NCBI RefSeq assembly: GCF_030499575.1
Contig: NZ_JASTLC010000001.1
Location: forward strand, 1,736,001-1,800,000
DNA: 64,000 nt
From: Streptomyces sp. DG2A-72
GTDB lineage: Bacteria; Actinomycetota; Actinomycetes; Streptomycetales; Streptomycetaceae
Reading direction: 5' to 3'
Shown in pieces: positions 8,355 to 16,736 of this stretch (the stretch's first letter is position 1; each line of letters opens with the position of its first letter). Position numbers and translations under genes: made by a program. The notes below the pieces were generated by a model. The model searched no databases, was not told the origin of the DNA, and saw only the letters and a program-made list of their open reading frames with translations.

Positions 8355-9736
8355 TGTGCGGGGCCCTCCGTGCTGATGAAGACGTTCTTGGTTTCGGTGA
8401 AGGCGGCCAGGGCGTCCGGGCCCAGCTCGCGGCCGACGCCGGACTGCTTGAAGCCGCCGAAGGGGGTCCAGTAGCGGACCGCGGAGTGGGAGTTGACGGA
8501 CAGGTTGCCCGCCCGGACGGCCTGCGAGACGCGCAGGGCGCGGCCCAGGTCGCGGGTCCAGAGGGAGCCGGCGAGGCCGTACGGGGTGTCGTTGGCGAGG
8601 CGGATCGCGTCCTGCTCGTCGGTGAAGGGCAGCAGGACGGCGACCGGGCCGAAGATCTCCTCGCAGGCCGCCGCGGAGTCGTGCCGCTCCCCGGTCAGCA
8701 CGGTCGGCGCGAACCAGAAGCCGGGGCCGTCGGGGGCACCGCCGCGCAGGGCCGGGGCGTCCTCGGGGACGAACGACCGTACGAGGTCCAGCTGTTGACG
8801 GCTGATCAGCGGGCCCATCTGGGTCTTCTCGTCGGCGGGGTCGCCCACGACCACCGTGGACAGCGCGTCGGCGAGCAGGTCGCGGACCTCGTCGTAGACG
8901 GACTCCTGGACCAGGATCCGGGTGCGGGCGCAGCAGTCCTGGCCGCTGTTGTCGAGGAAGGAGAAGGGGTCGATCGCGCTCTTCAGGTCGGCGTCGGCGA
9001 AGACGATGTTGGGGCTCTTGCCGCCGAGTTCGAGGGTGACGGGCTTGACCAGGCGGGCGCAGCGCTCCATGACTTCGCGGCCGGTGCGGGTGGAGCCGGT
9101 GAACACGATCTTCGCCACGTCGGGGTGGTCGACGAGGGCGCGGCCCGCGACATGGCCGTATCCGGGGAGGACCTGGAACAGCCCCTCGGGCAGGCCCGCC
9201 TCCAGCGCGAGTTCGGCCAGGCGCAGCGCTGTGAGCGGGGTGGTCTCGGCCGGTTTGAGGACGACCGCGTTGCCCGCGGCGAGGGCCGGGAAGGAGCCCC
9301 AGGCGGCGATGGGCATCGGGAAGTTCCAGGGCGCGATGACGCCGACCACGCCGAGGGGTTCCTGGAAGGTGACGTTCCAGCCGCCCGGTACGGGGATCTG
9401 CTTGCCGAGGAGGCGTTCGGCGCCCCCGGCCGCGTACAGCAGCAGGTCGCGGGCGTTGCCGGCCTCCCAGCGGGCGTTGCCGAGGAGATGGCCCGCCTCA
9501 CGGACCTCCAGCTGGGCCAGCTCCTCGATGTGCGTGTCGACGGCGTCGGCGAAGCGGCGCAGCAGCCGGGCTCGGTCGGCGGGGGCGGCGGCCGCCCAGG
9601 ACCGCTGGGCGACGGCGGCGCGGGCGACGGCACGGTCCACGTCGGCCGCGTCGGCGGCGGGGACGGTGGCGACGACCTCCTCGGTCGCGGGGTTCAGTAC
9701 TTCGAGTTCGTGCTCGGCGGACAAGAAGGGCCTCAC
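8351..9736 (-). CDS. NAD(P)-dependent aldehyde dehydrogenase
   Basis: 461 aa ALDH superfamily. Visible motifs are PWNFPM, cofactor-binding FTGSTRTGRE, catalytic Glu in LELGGKSPN, and the nucleophile in NSGQDCCARTR. The GTG at 9736 overlaps the stop of the upstream GlnA-like gene as GTGA, so the two are co-translated. In the related S. coelicolor locus this enzyme is thought to oxidise the aldehyde formed after gamma-glutamylation of ethanolamine or amines. That role is inferred here from order and family only. Confidence 0.88.
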   Translation of the reverse strand: MRPFLSAEHELEVLNPATEEVVATVPAADAADVDRAVARAAVAQRSWAAAAPADRARLLRRFADAVDTHIEELAQLEVREAGHLLGNARWEAGNARDLLLYAAGGAERLLGKQIPVPGGWNVTFQEPLGVVGVIAPWNFPMPIAAWGSFPALAAGNAVVLKPAETTPLTALRLAELALEAGLPEGLFQVLPGYGHVAGRALVDHPDVAKIVFTGSTRTGREVMERCARLVKPVTLELGGKSPNIVFADADLKSAIDPFSFLDNSGQDCCARTRILVQESVYDEVRDLLADALSTVVVGDPADEKTQMGPLISRQQLDLVRSFVPEDAPALRGGAPDGPGFWFAPTVLTGERHDSAAACEEIFGPVAVLLPFTDEQDAIRLANDTPYGLAGSLWTRDLGRALRVSQAVRAGNLSVNSHSAVRYWTPFGGFKQSGVGRELGPDALAAFTETKNVFISTEGPAQ

Positions 9737-11097
9737 ATACGTTCGAAGGAGCGGCGCAGCTCCCAGTCGGTGACCGCGGCGTCGAAGGCGTCCAGCTCGA
9801 CGCGCGCCATGTTGCGGTAGTGCGCGACGACCTCGTCGCCGAAGGCCGCCTTGGCGATCGGGCTGTTCTCCCACAGCTCGGCGGCCTCGCGCAGGGTGGT
9901 GGGGACGTGCTCGAAGTCGGCGGCGTAGGCGTTGCCGGGGCAGGGCTCGGGCAGCTCCAGCTTCTGCTCGACGCCGTACAGCCCGGCCGCGACCAGTCCG
10001 GCCACCGCGAGGTGCGGGTTGACGTCGCCGCCGGGCAGCCGGTTCTCGAACCGCGTCGAGCGGCCGTGGCCGACGACGCGGAGGGCGCAGGTGCGGTTGT
10101 CGTAGCCCCAGGCGACGGCGGTGGGGGCGAAGGAGCCGGGCTGGAAGCGCTTGTAGGAGTTGATGTTGGGGGCGTAGAGGAGGGAGAAGTCGCGCAGGGC
10201 GGCCAGTTGTCCGGCGAGGAAGTGGCGCATCACCTCGGACATGCCGCCGGGGCCATCGCCGGGCATCACGTTGTTCCCGGCCGCGTCCGCGAGCGAGAGG
10301 TGGATGTGGCAGGAGTTGCCCTCGCGCTCGTTGTACTTGGCCATGAAGGTCAGGGACATGCCCTCCTGGGAGGCGATCTCCTTGGCGCCGGTCTTGTAGA
10401 CGGCGTGCTGGTCGCAGGTGACGAGGGCCTCGTCGTAGCGGAAGGCGATCTCGTGCTGGCCCGGGTTGCACTCGCCCTTGGCGGACTCGACGGTGAGGCC
10501 GGCGGCCGCCATCTCGTTGCGGATGCGGCGGAGCAGGGGCTCGATGCGGCCGGTGCCGAGGACGGAGTAGTCGATGTTGTACTGGTTCGCCGGGGTGAGC
10601 CCCCGGTAGTTCGCGTCCCAGGCCTGCTCGTAGGTGTCCTTGAAGACGATGAACTCCAGCTCCGTGCCGACCTGGGCGGTGAGGCCGAGTTCGGCGAGGC
10701 GTTCCAGCTGGCGGCGCAGTATCTGGCGCGGGGCGGCGACGACCGGGGAGCCGTCGGTCCAGGCGAGGTCGGCGATCACCATGGCCGTGCCCTCGTTCCA
10801 GGGGACGCGGCGCAGGGTGCTCAGGTCGGGGTGCATGGCGAAGTCGCCGTAGCCGCGGTCCCAGGACGACATGGCGTAGCCGTCGACGGTGTTCATCTCG
10901 GTGTCGACGGCGAGGAGGTAGTTGCAGCCCTCGGTGCCGTGGTGGAGGACCTCGTCGAGGAAGAAGCGGGCGGCGAACCGCTTGCCCTGGAGCCGCCCTT
11001 GCATATCGGGGAAGGCCAGGACGACAGTGTCGATCTCACCGCCCGCGACGAGGGCGTGCAGCTCCTCGACGCCGAGCGGGGGTGTGCGGTCTGCCAC
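9733..11097 (-). CDS. glnA4: glutamine-synthetase-like gamma-glutamyl-amine ligase (GlnA4 type)
   Basis: 454 aa of the GlnA superfamily, with an ATP/metal site around LAVDTEMNTVDGYAM, EFIVFKD and RVVGHGRSTRFENRLPGGDV. The GTG at 11097 is preceded by GGAGG at 8-nt spacing. Its neighbours (divergent FadR/GntR regulator, gamma-glutamyl hydrolase, ALDH, SDR) match my recollection of SCO1613, reported as gamma-glutamylmonoethanolamide synthetase, which lets Streptomyces use ethanolamine as nitrogen source. By that parallel it ligates glutamate to ethanolamine or a polyamine rather than to ammonia. Substrate assignment is by synteny only. Confidence 0.72.
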   Translation of the reverse strand: MADRTPPLGVEELHALVAGGEIDTVVLAFPDMQGRLQGKRFAARFFLDEVLHHGTEGCNYLLAVDTEMNTVDGYAMSSWDRGYGDFAMHPDLSTLRRVPWNEGTAMVIADLAWTDGSPVVAAPRQILRRQLERLAELGLTAQVGTELEFIVFKDTYEQAWDANYRGLTPANQYNIDYSVLGTGRIEPLLRRIRNEMAAAGLTVESAKGECNPGQHEIAFRYDEALVTCDQHAVYKTGAKEIASQEGMSLTFMAKYNEREGNSCHIHLSLADAAGNNVMPGDGPGGMSEVMRHFLAGQLAALRDFSLLYAPNINSYKRFQPGSFAPTAVAWGYDNRTCALRVVGHGRSTRFENRLPGGDVNPHLAVAGLVAAGLYGVEQKLELPEPCPGNAYAADFEHVPTTLREAAELWENSPIAKAAFGDEVVAHYRNMARVELDAFDAAVTDWELRRSFERM

Positions 11098-11196
11098 GGG
11101 AAGGGCCTCCTTCGGGCTTCTGCGCGCTGGTTTCGACCAGGCCGAGAGCCATAAGGTATTGCCGAGAACCATTGCTTGGGAAGGGGGCACGGCCAT

Positions 11197-11931
11197 ATGC
11201 CGGTCGATCGCGACGGCACCGCTCAGGACGGGCTGGCCCCGGTGCTGCGGCCGGTGCGCGCGGGCAACGGTTTCGAGGAGGCGCTGGAGCAGATCCTCCA
11301 GGTCGTCCGCCTCGGCCTGGTGCCCGGCGGCGAGCGGCTGCCCGCCGAGCGGGAGCTGGCGGAGCGGCTCGGCATCAGCCGGGTCACCCTGCGCGAGGTG
11401 CTCAAGGTGCTCCAGGACCAGGGGCTCGTCGAGTCTCGCCGCGGGCGGTACGGCGGGACCTTCGTGCTGCCGCGCAAGGACGGCGGCGGCGAGGACGAGC
11501 TGCGGCGACGGGTCGCCGAGGTCGACATCGAGGACATGCTCCGCTTCCGTGAGGTGCTGGAGGTCGGCGCGGCCGGCCTGTGCGCCGCGCACGGCCTGAC
11601 CGACGAGCAGACCGCCCGGCTCCGCGAGGCCCTCGCCCGCACGCAGGACGCTCCGCTGTCCGACTACCGCCGGCTGGACACACTGCTCCACCTCACCCTG
11701 GCCGAGCTGTGCGGGTCACCGTCGCTCACCGCGCAGTACGCGGCGGTCCGGGCCACGGTCAACGACCTGCTGGACTGCATCCCCCTCCTCGTCCGCAACC
11801 TCGAGCATTCCCAGCGGCAGCACCTCGCGATCGTCGAGGCGGTGCTGGACGGGGACGCGGACGGGGCGCGGGAGATGATGCGGGAGCACTGCGGGGGGAC
11901 GGCGGCGCTGTTGCGGGGGTTCCTGACCTGA
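11197..11931 (+). CDS. FadR/GntR-family transcriptional regulator
   Basis: 244 aa. The winged HTH at about residues 25-90 contains PAERELAERLGISRVTLREVLKVL and is followed by an all-helical FCD ligand domain with metal-ligand-type histidines (DTLLHLTLAELCG, LEHSQRQHLAIVEA). The ATG at 11197 has an AAGGGGGC Shine-Dalgarno-like stretch upstream. It is transcribed divergently from glnA4 across 99 bp, so it most likely controls both itself and the amine operon. The effector is unknown, plausibly a gamma-glutamyl compound. Confidence 0.87.
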   Translation: MPVDRDGTAQDGLAPVLRPVRAGNGFEEALEQILQVVRLGLVPGGERLPAERELAERLGISRVTLREVLKVLQDQGLVESRRGRYGGTFVLPRKDGGGEDELRRRVAEVDIEDMLRFREVLEVGAAGLCAAHGLTDEQTARLREALARTQDAPLSDYRRLDTLLHLTLAELCGSPSLTAQYAAVRATVNDLLDCIPLLVRNLEHSQRQHLAIVEAVLDGDADGAREMMREHCGGTAALLRGFLT

Positions 11932-12004
11932 GGGTGGGCTTGCTGTTGGAGGATGGTTACGGCAATGGTGTGAGCGCGATCCATTGACGGGAGCGGGAGG
12001 ACGT

Positions 12005-12691
12005 ATGACCGGCAGGCCGTTGATCGGCATCAGTACATATCTGGAGGCCGGGACCCGTTGGGGCGTGTGGGAGCTGGAGGCCGCGCTGCTGCCCGCCGGG
12101 TATCCGCGGCTCGTGCAGGCGGCGGGCGGGCTGGCCGCGATGCTGCCGCCGGACGAGCCCTCGCTCGCCGCATCGGCCGTGGCGCGGCTCGACGGGCTGG
12201 TGATCGCGGGCGGGCCGGATGTCGAGCCGGTTCGCTACGGCGCCGAGCGCGACGCCCGGACCGGGCCGCCGGCGCGGGCGCGTGACGCCTGGGAACTCGC
12301 GCTGATCGAGGCCGCGTTGCGGGCCCGCGTGCCGTTGCTGGGCATCTGCCGGGGCATGCAGCTGCTGAATGTCGCTCTCGGCGGGACGCTCGTGCAGCAT
12401 CTCGACGGGCATGCGGAGGTGGTCGGTGTGTTCGGGCGGCATTCGGTCAAGCCCGTGCCGGGGACGTTGTACGCGGGTGTCGTCCCGGAGGAGACGGCCG
12501 TGCCGACGTATCACCATCAGTCCGTGGACCGGCTGGGGGCCGGGCTCGTGGCGTCGGCGCATGCGGCGGACGGGACCGTGGAGGCGGTGGAACTTCCTTC
12601 CGTTGGGTGGGTGTTGGGGGTGCAGTGGCATCCGGAGATGGGCGAGGATCTGCGCGTCATGGGCGCGTTGGTGCGTGCGGCTGCTTCCTGA
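12005..12691 (+). CDS. gamma-glutamyl-gamma-aminobutyrate hydrolase family (peptidase C26, PuuD-like)
   Basis: 228 aa class-I glutamine-amidotransferase fold. The nucleophile elbow is PLLGICRGMQLLN (Cys), with catalytic His-Glu in GVQWHPEMG. The ATG at 12005 has GGGAGG at 5-nt spacing. It hydrolyses gamma-glutamyl amides and would release product and glutamate at the end of the gamma-glutamylation route begun by the GlnA4-like ligase. It lies 73 bp downstream of the FadR gene on the same strand and is probably co-transcribed. Confidence 0.85.
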   Translation: MTGRPLIGISTYLEAGTRWGVWELEAALLPAGYPRLVQAAGGLAAMLPPDEPSLAASAVARLDGLVIAGGPDVEPVRYGAERDARTGPPARARDAWELALIEAALRARVPLLGICRGMQLLNVALGGTLVQHLDGHAEVVGVFGRHSVKPVPGTLYAGVVPEETAVPTYHHQSVDRLGAGLVASAHAADGTVEAVELPSVGWVLGVQWHPEMGEDLRVMGALVRAAAS

Positions 12692-12739
12692 GCCAGGCGA
12701 GGGTTGTGGAGTGCGCGAAGGGTTTTCGCCCCCGCCGCC

Positions 12740-12900
12740 CCTACCGGTCCCATCCCCCAGGGGCTTCGCCCCTTCGACCCCACCAGGGGCTCCGCCCCTG
12801 GACCCCGTTCGGGGGCCAGCCCCCGGACCCCCGCCAGCCCCCGGACCCCCGCTCCTCAAACGCCGGAGGGGCTGAAAAAGATCCCGCCGGAGGGGCTGGA
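12740..12900. repeat. cluster of GC-rich palindromes and tandem units (intergenic)
   Basis: Between the C26 hydrolase and the LysR gene lies a non-coding block with a perfect 8-3-8 palindrome at 12783-12801 (CCAGGGGC/GCCCCTGG), another AGGGGC-TTC-GCCCCT hairpin just upstream, an 18-bp unit CCAGCCCCCGGACCCCCG repeated head-to-tail (12816-12833 and 12834-12851), and CGCCGGAGGGGCTG repeated at 12861 and 12885. Such blocks are a widespread Streptomyces intergenic repeat type and could act as a bidirectional terminator. Confidence 0.75.
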
Positions 12901-12928
12901 TTGTGCGGCAGGGGCTGGACTGGCTGGG

Positions 12929-13855
12929 CTACCCCCGCGTCAGCGACAGCAAGTCCCTCGCCGGGCCCGTCGGGCGGTGGCCCGTTGGCCAGACTGCTCG
13001 GAGGTCTCTTGCCAGGGAGACCTTCTCGAGTGGGACGCGCACCAGTCGGCGCATGGAGAGTTCCTCGCCGACCGCCAGTTCGCTGAGGACCGCGGGGCCC
13101 GCGCCGCTTACCGCCGCTGCCTTTACCGCCGTGGTGGAGGAGAGTTCGATCAGGGGTCTGGCGAGGCCGCCCAGGGCTGCGTCGAGGACCTGGCGGGTGC
13201 CGGAGCCCTTCTCGCGGAGGATGAGGGGGGTTGCCGCCAGTTCAGCCGCCGCCAGGGGGCGTCGGCGGCGGGCCCAGGGGTGGTTGGGGGCCGTGACGAC
13301 GATCAGGTGGTCGTGGGCTATGACCACCGAGTCGAGGCTGGTCGGGACGGACAGGCCTTCTACGAAGCCCAGGTCGGCTTCGTCGGAGAGCAGGCGTTGT
13401 GCCACCGCTGCCGAGTTGCCCGCGTGGAGGGACACCGCGGTGTCGGGGCGGGCGGCGCGCAGGGCCAGGAGCCAGCCCGGCAGGAGGTATTCGGCGATCG
13501 TCATGCTGGCCGCGACCCTGAGGCGTGAGTCCCTTCGGTCGCGCAGTGCCTGGGCGCCCGCGTCGAAGGCCTCGGCCGCCTCGACGATTCTGCGGGCCCA
13601 GTCCGTCACCAGTGCGCCGGCGTCGGTGAGGCGGGAGCCGCGTGGGGAACGGTCCACCAAGGCCACGCCCAGCTGGCGTTCCATCGAGCGGATCCGGCTG
13701 CTCGCCGCGGGCTGGGTGATGCCCATTTCGCGGGCCGCTCCGCCGAGGCTGCCGAGCCGTGCGACCGCCAGCAGCAGTTCCAGGGCTCCCAAGTCCGGCA
13801 CCCGGTGGGCGAGGAGGGCCGGAGGGCGGTGGGGTTCTTCCGTGGCGCTGCTCAT
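12929..13855 (-). CDS. LysR-family transcriptional regulator
   Basis: 308 aa. The HTH at about residues 24-80 includes LGSLGGAAREMGITQPAASS, followed by a two-lobed periplasmic-binding-like effector domain (LRVAASMTIAEYLLPGWL, then GAGPAVLSELAV). It is divergent from the TDT transporter across 70 bp, the usual LysR-target arrangement, so it probably controls that exporter. The effector is unknown; TDT substrates such as C4-dicarboxylates or sulfite are candidates. Confidence 0.88.
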   Translation of the reverse strand: MSSATEEPHRPPALLAHRVPDLGALELLLAVARLGSLGGAAREMGITQPAASSRIRSMERQLGVALVDRSPRGSRLTDAGALVTDWARRIVEAAEAFDAGAQALRDRRDSRLRVAASMTIAEYLLPGWLLALRAARPDTAVSLHAGNSAAVAQRLLSDEADLGFVEGLSVPTSLDSVVIAHDHLIVVTAPNHPWARRRRPLAAAELAATPLILREKGSGTRQVLDAALGGLARPLIELSSTTAVKAAAVSGAGPAVLSELAVGEELSMRRLVRVPLEKVSLARDLRAVWPTGHRPTGPARDLLSLTRG

Positions 13856-13925
13856 AAGGTCAGTTTATGCCCTCATAGACACGCGCCCTCTGGTCGGCGA
13901 CCTTCCGCGACGGCACCGTGGCTGT

Positions 13926-15092
<1,167 letters not shown>

Positions 15093-15734
15093 GGTGGCGT
15101 CCGTCGACCAGTGCACAGGGCAGGTCCGGGAAGGCCTCCGGTCCGTCGTCCGGCGTGAAGCGGTACGGCTCGTCCGGGAGCACCACCAAGTCGGGGGCAG
15201 CCGCGCACAGTTCGGCCACGGGGATGCGGGGGTAGCGCTCGGGGTGGGTCGCGTACAGGTTGTCCACGCCGAGGCGGGACAGTACGTCGCCCGCGAAGGT
15301 GTCCCGGCCCAGGACCATCCATGGGCGGCGCCAGATGGGGACGACCGCCGTCGTGCGGGTCTGTGGGGCCGGGAGCGCGGACCAGGACGTCTCCGCCTCG
15401 TCCAGCCAGCGGGGGCGGCTCTTCGCGCCGCAGGCGGTCAGCGTCCGCTCCAGTTCGCTGAACGCCTGCGGCACGCTCCGCACCTCGGTGACCAGGACGG
15501 CGATGCCTCTGGAGCGCAGGGCCTGGAGGTCCGGTGCCTGGTTCTCCTCCTCGTTGGCGACGACCAGGTCGGGACGGAGCGCGGTGATCCGGCCGATCGC
15601 CGGGTTCTTGGTGCCGCCGACGCGGGGCACGTCCAGGTCCGCCGGACGGGTGCACCAGTCGGTGGCGCCGACGAGGGTCCCTGGCAGTGTCCGGGCGACG
15701 GCCTCGGTGAGCGACGGGACGAGGGAGACGACTC

Positions 15735-16301
15735 TCACCGGCGCGGCCGGTCCCGGACGGCCTCGATGTGCTCGGCCACCGCGACGACGACCACCCGGGT
15801 GTCCGGCTCGGTGGCGCGCCAGCGGTGACGCACCCCGCCGGTGAGGTACAACGTGTCGCCACGGCCCAGGCGGTAGGCGCGGCCCTCCGCCTCGATCTCC
15901 ACCGCTCCGTCGGCCACGTACATCAACTGGTCGTTGCGGTACTGGAATTCGCGGCCCGCGTCATGGTCGCCGGTGAACTCCGAGGCGTGCATCTGGTGGT
16001 GACCGCGCACCAGGGAACGCGTGCTGGGTTCCGGACCCGGTTCGCACTCCGCGCGGACGACGTCGACGCTGCACGCCGGGTCGGCGGCGGCGAGGAGTTC
16101 GACGGCGGTGGTGCGCAGGGCGTCGGCCATCTTCTCCAGGGAGCTTCTGCTGGGGCGTGCGCGGTCGTTCTCGACCTGGCTCAGGAACGGGACCGACAGG
16201 CCGCTGCGCTCGGCCACGACGGCGAGCGTGAGCTCCAGCGCCCGCCGCCGCCGCCGCACGGCCGCGCCCACGCGAAGCGGTTGTTCTTTGTGGTCGCCCA
16301 T
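15735..16301 (-). CDS. XRE-family regulator with C-terminal cupin
   Basis: 188 aa. The HTH_3 domain at residues 12-66 includes LAVVAERSGLSVPFLSQVENDRARPS, followed by a cupin_2 barrel (QLMYVADGAVEIEAEGRAYRLGRGDTLYLTGGVRHRW). This architecture senses a small ligand through the cupin. The ATG at 16301 is preferred over an upstream in-frame start because family members begin near MGDHKEQPLRVG and a GGAGG run lies upstream. It heads a two-gene operon with the BtuF-like protein. Confidence 0.85.
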   Translation of the reverse strand: MGDHKEQPLRVGAAVRRRRRALELTLAVVAERSGLSVPFLSQVENDRARPSRSSLEKMADALRTTAVELLAAADPACSVDVVRAECEPGPEPSTRSLVRGHHQMHASEFTGDHDAGREFQYRNDQLMYVADGAVEIEAEGRAYRLGRGDTLYLTGGVRHRWRATEPDTRVVVVAVAEHIEAVRDRPRR

Positions 16302-16458
16302 CGCTCCGGCTCCCTCCTTCGCCTTCGCTCGTCGGTCCGCTGCCGGTGCACCGCCATCCGGGCGCACTCCTTCTGATGAGTTCTCTGCACCCTACGCATG
16401 TTCGGCAAACCGTTTCATGCGCCTGTCACATCGCCGACACACAGAGTGCCGGGCGACC

Positions 16459-16695
16459 TCACAGTTCTCGCCAGTAGATCAGCTCTGCGGATTCTCCGGG
16501 CGCGGATTCCTCCTTAGGGGCGAAGAGGCCGACCAGGAGGGCCGGGTGACCGTGGACAGGGCCCTGACCCTGGTTCAGCACGAATGGGGTGCTGTTCAGT
16601 TCAATGCGCGCGCGGTCCCCCGTGTTCCCGGGCTCGGGGGCGACGTAGCGCTGTGTGGTTGTCCGGATTCTTTTCGTGGGCGGAGACAGAGAACG
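16459..16695 (-). other. possible small open frame or remnant without normal start
   Basis: On the minus strand an open frame of about 75 codons ends at 16459 and reads KRIRTTTQRYVAPEPGN and later GHPALLVGLFAPKEESAPG. Composition looks protein-like, but no ATG, GTG or TTG precedes it before the strong hairpin at 16695-16733; only a CTG is present. It could be a degraded gene or a small protein with a rare start. I do not recognise it. Confidence 0.25.
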
Positions 16696-16733
16696 GCGCG
16701 CGCCCCGGTCCGTCAGGTGCCGGGGCGCGCGCC
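16695..16733 (-). terminator. hairpin terminator after the betaine transporter operon
   Basis: Perfect 14-bp stem (GGCGCGCGCCCCGG and its complement) around an 11-nt loop, starting 3 nt after the stop of the permease/binding-protein gene. The following minus-strand sequence is only weakly T-rich, as is usual in Streptomyces. Confidence 0.8.
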
Positions 16734-16736
16734 GGG

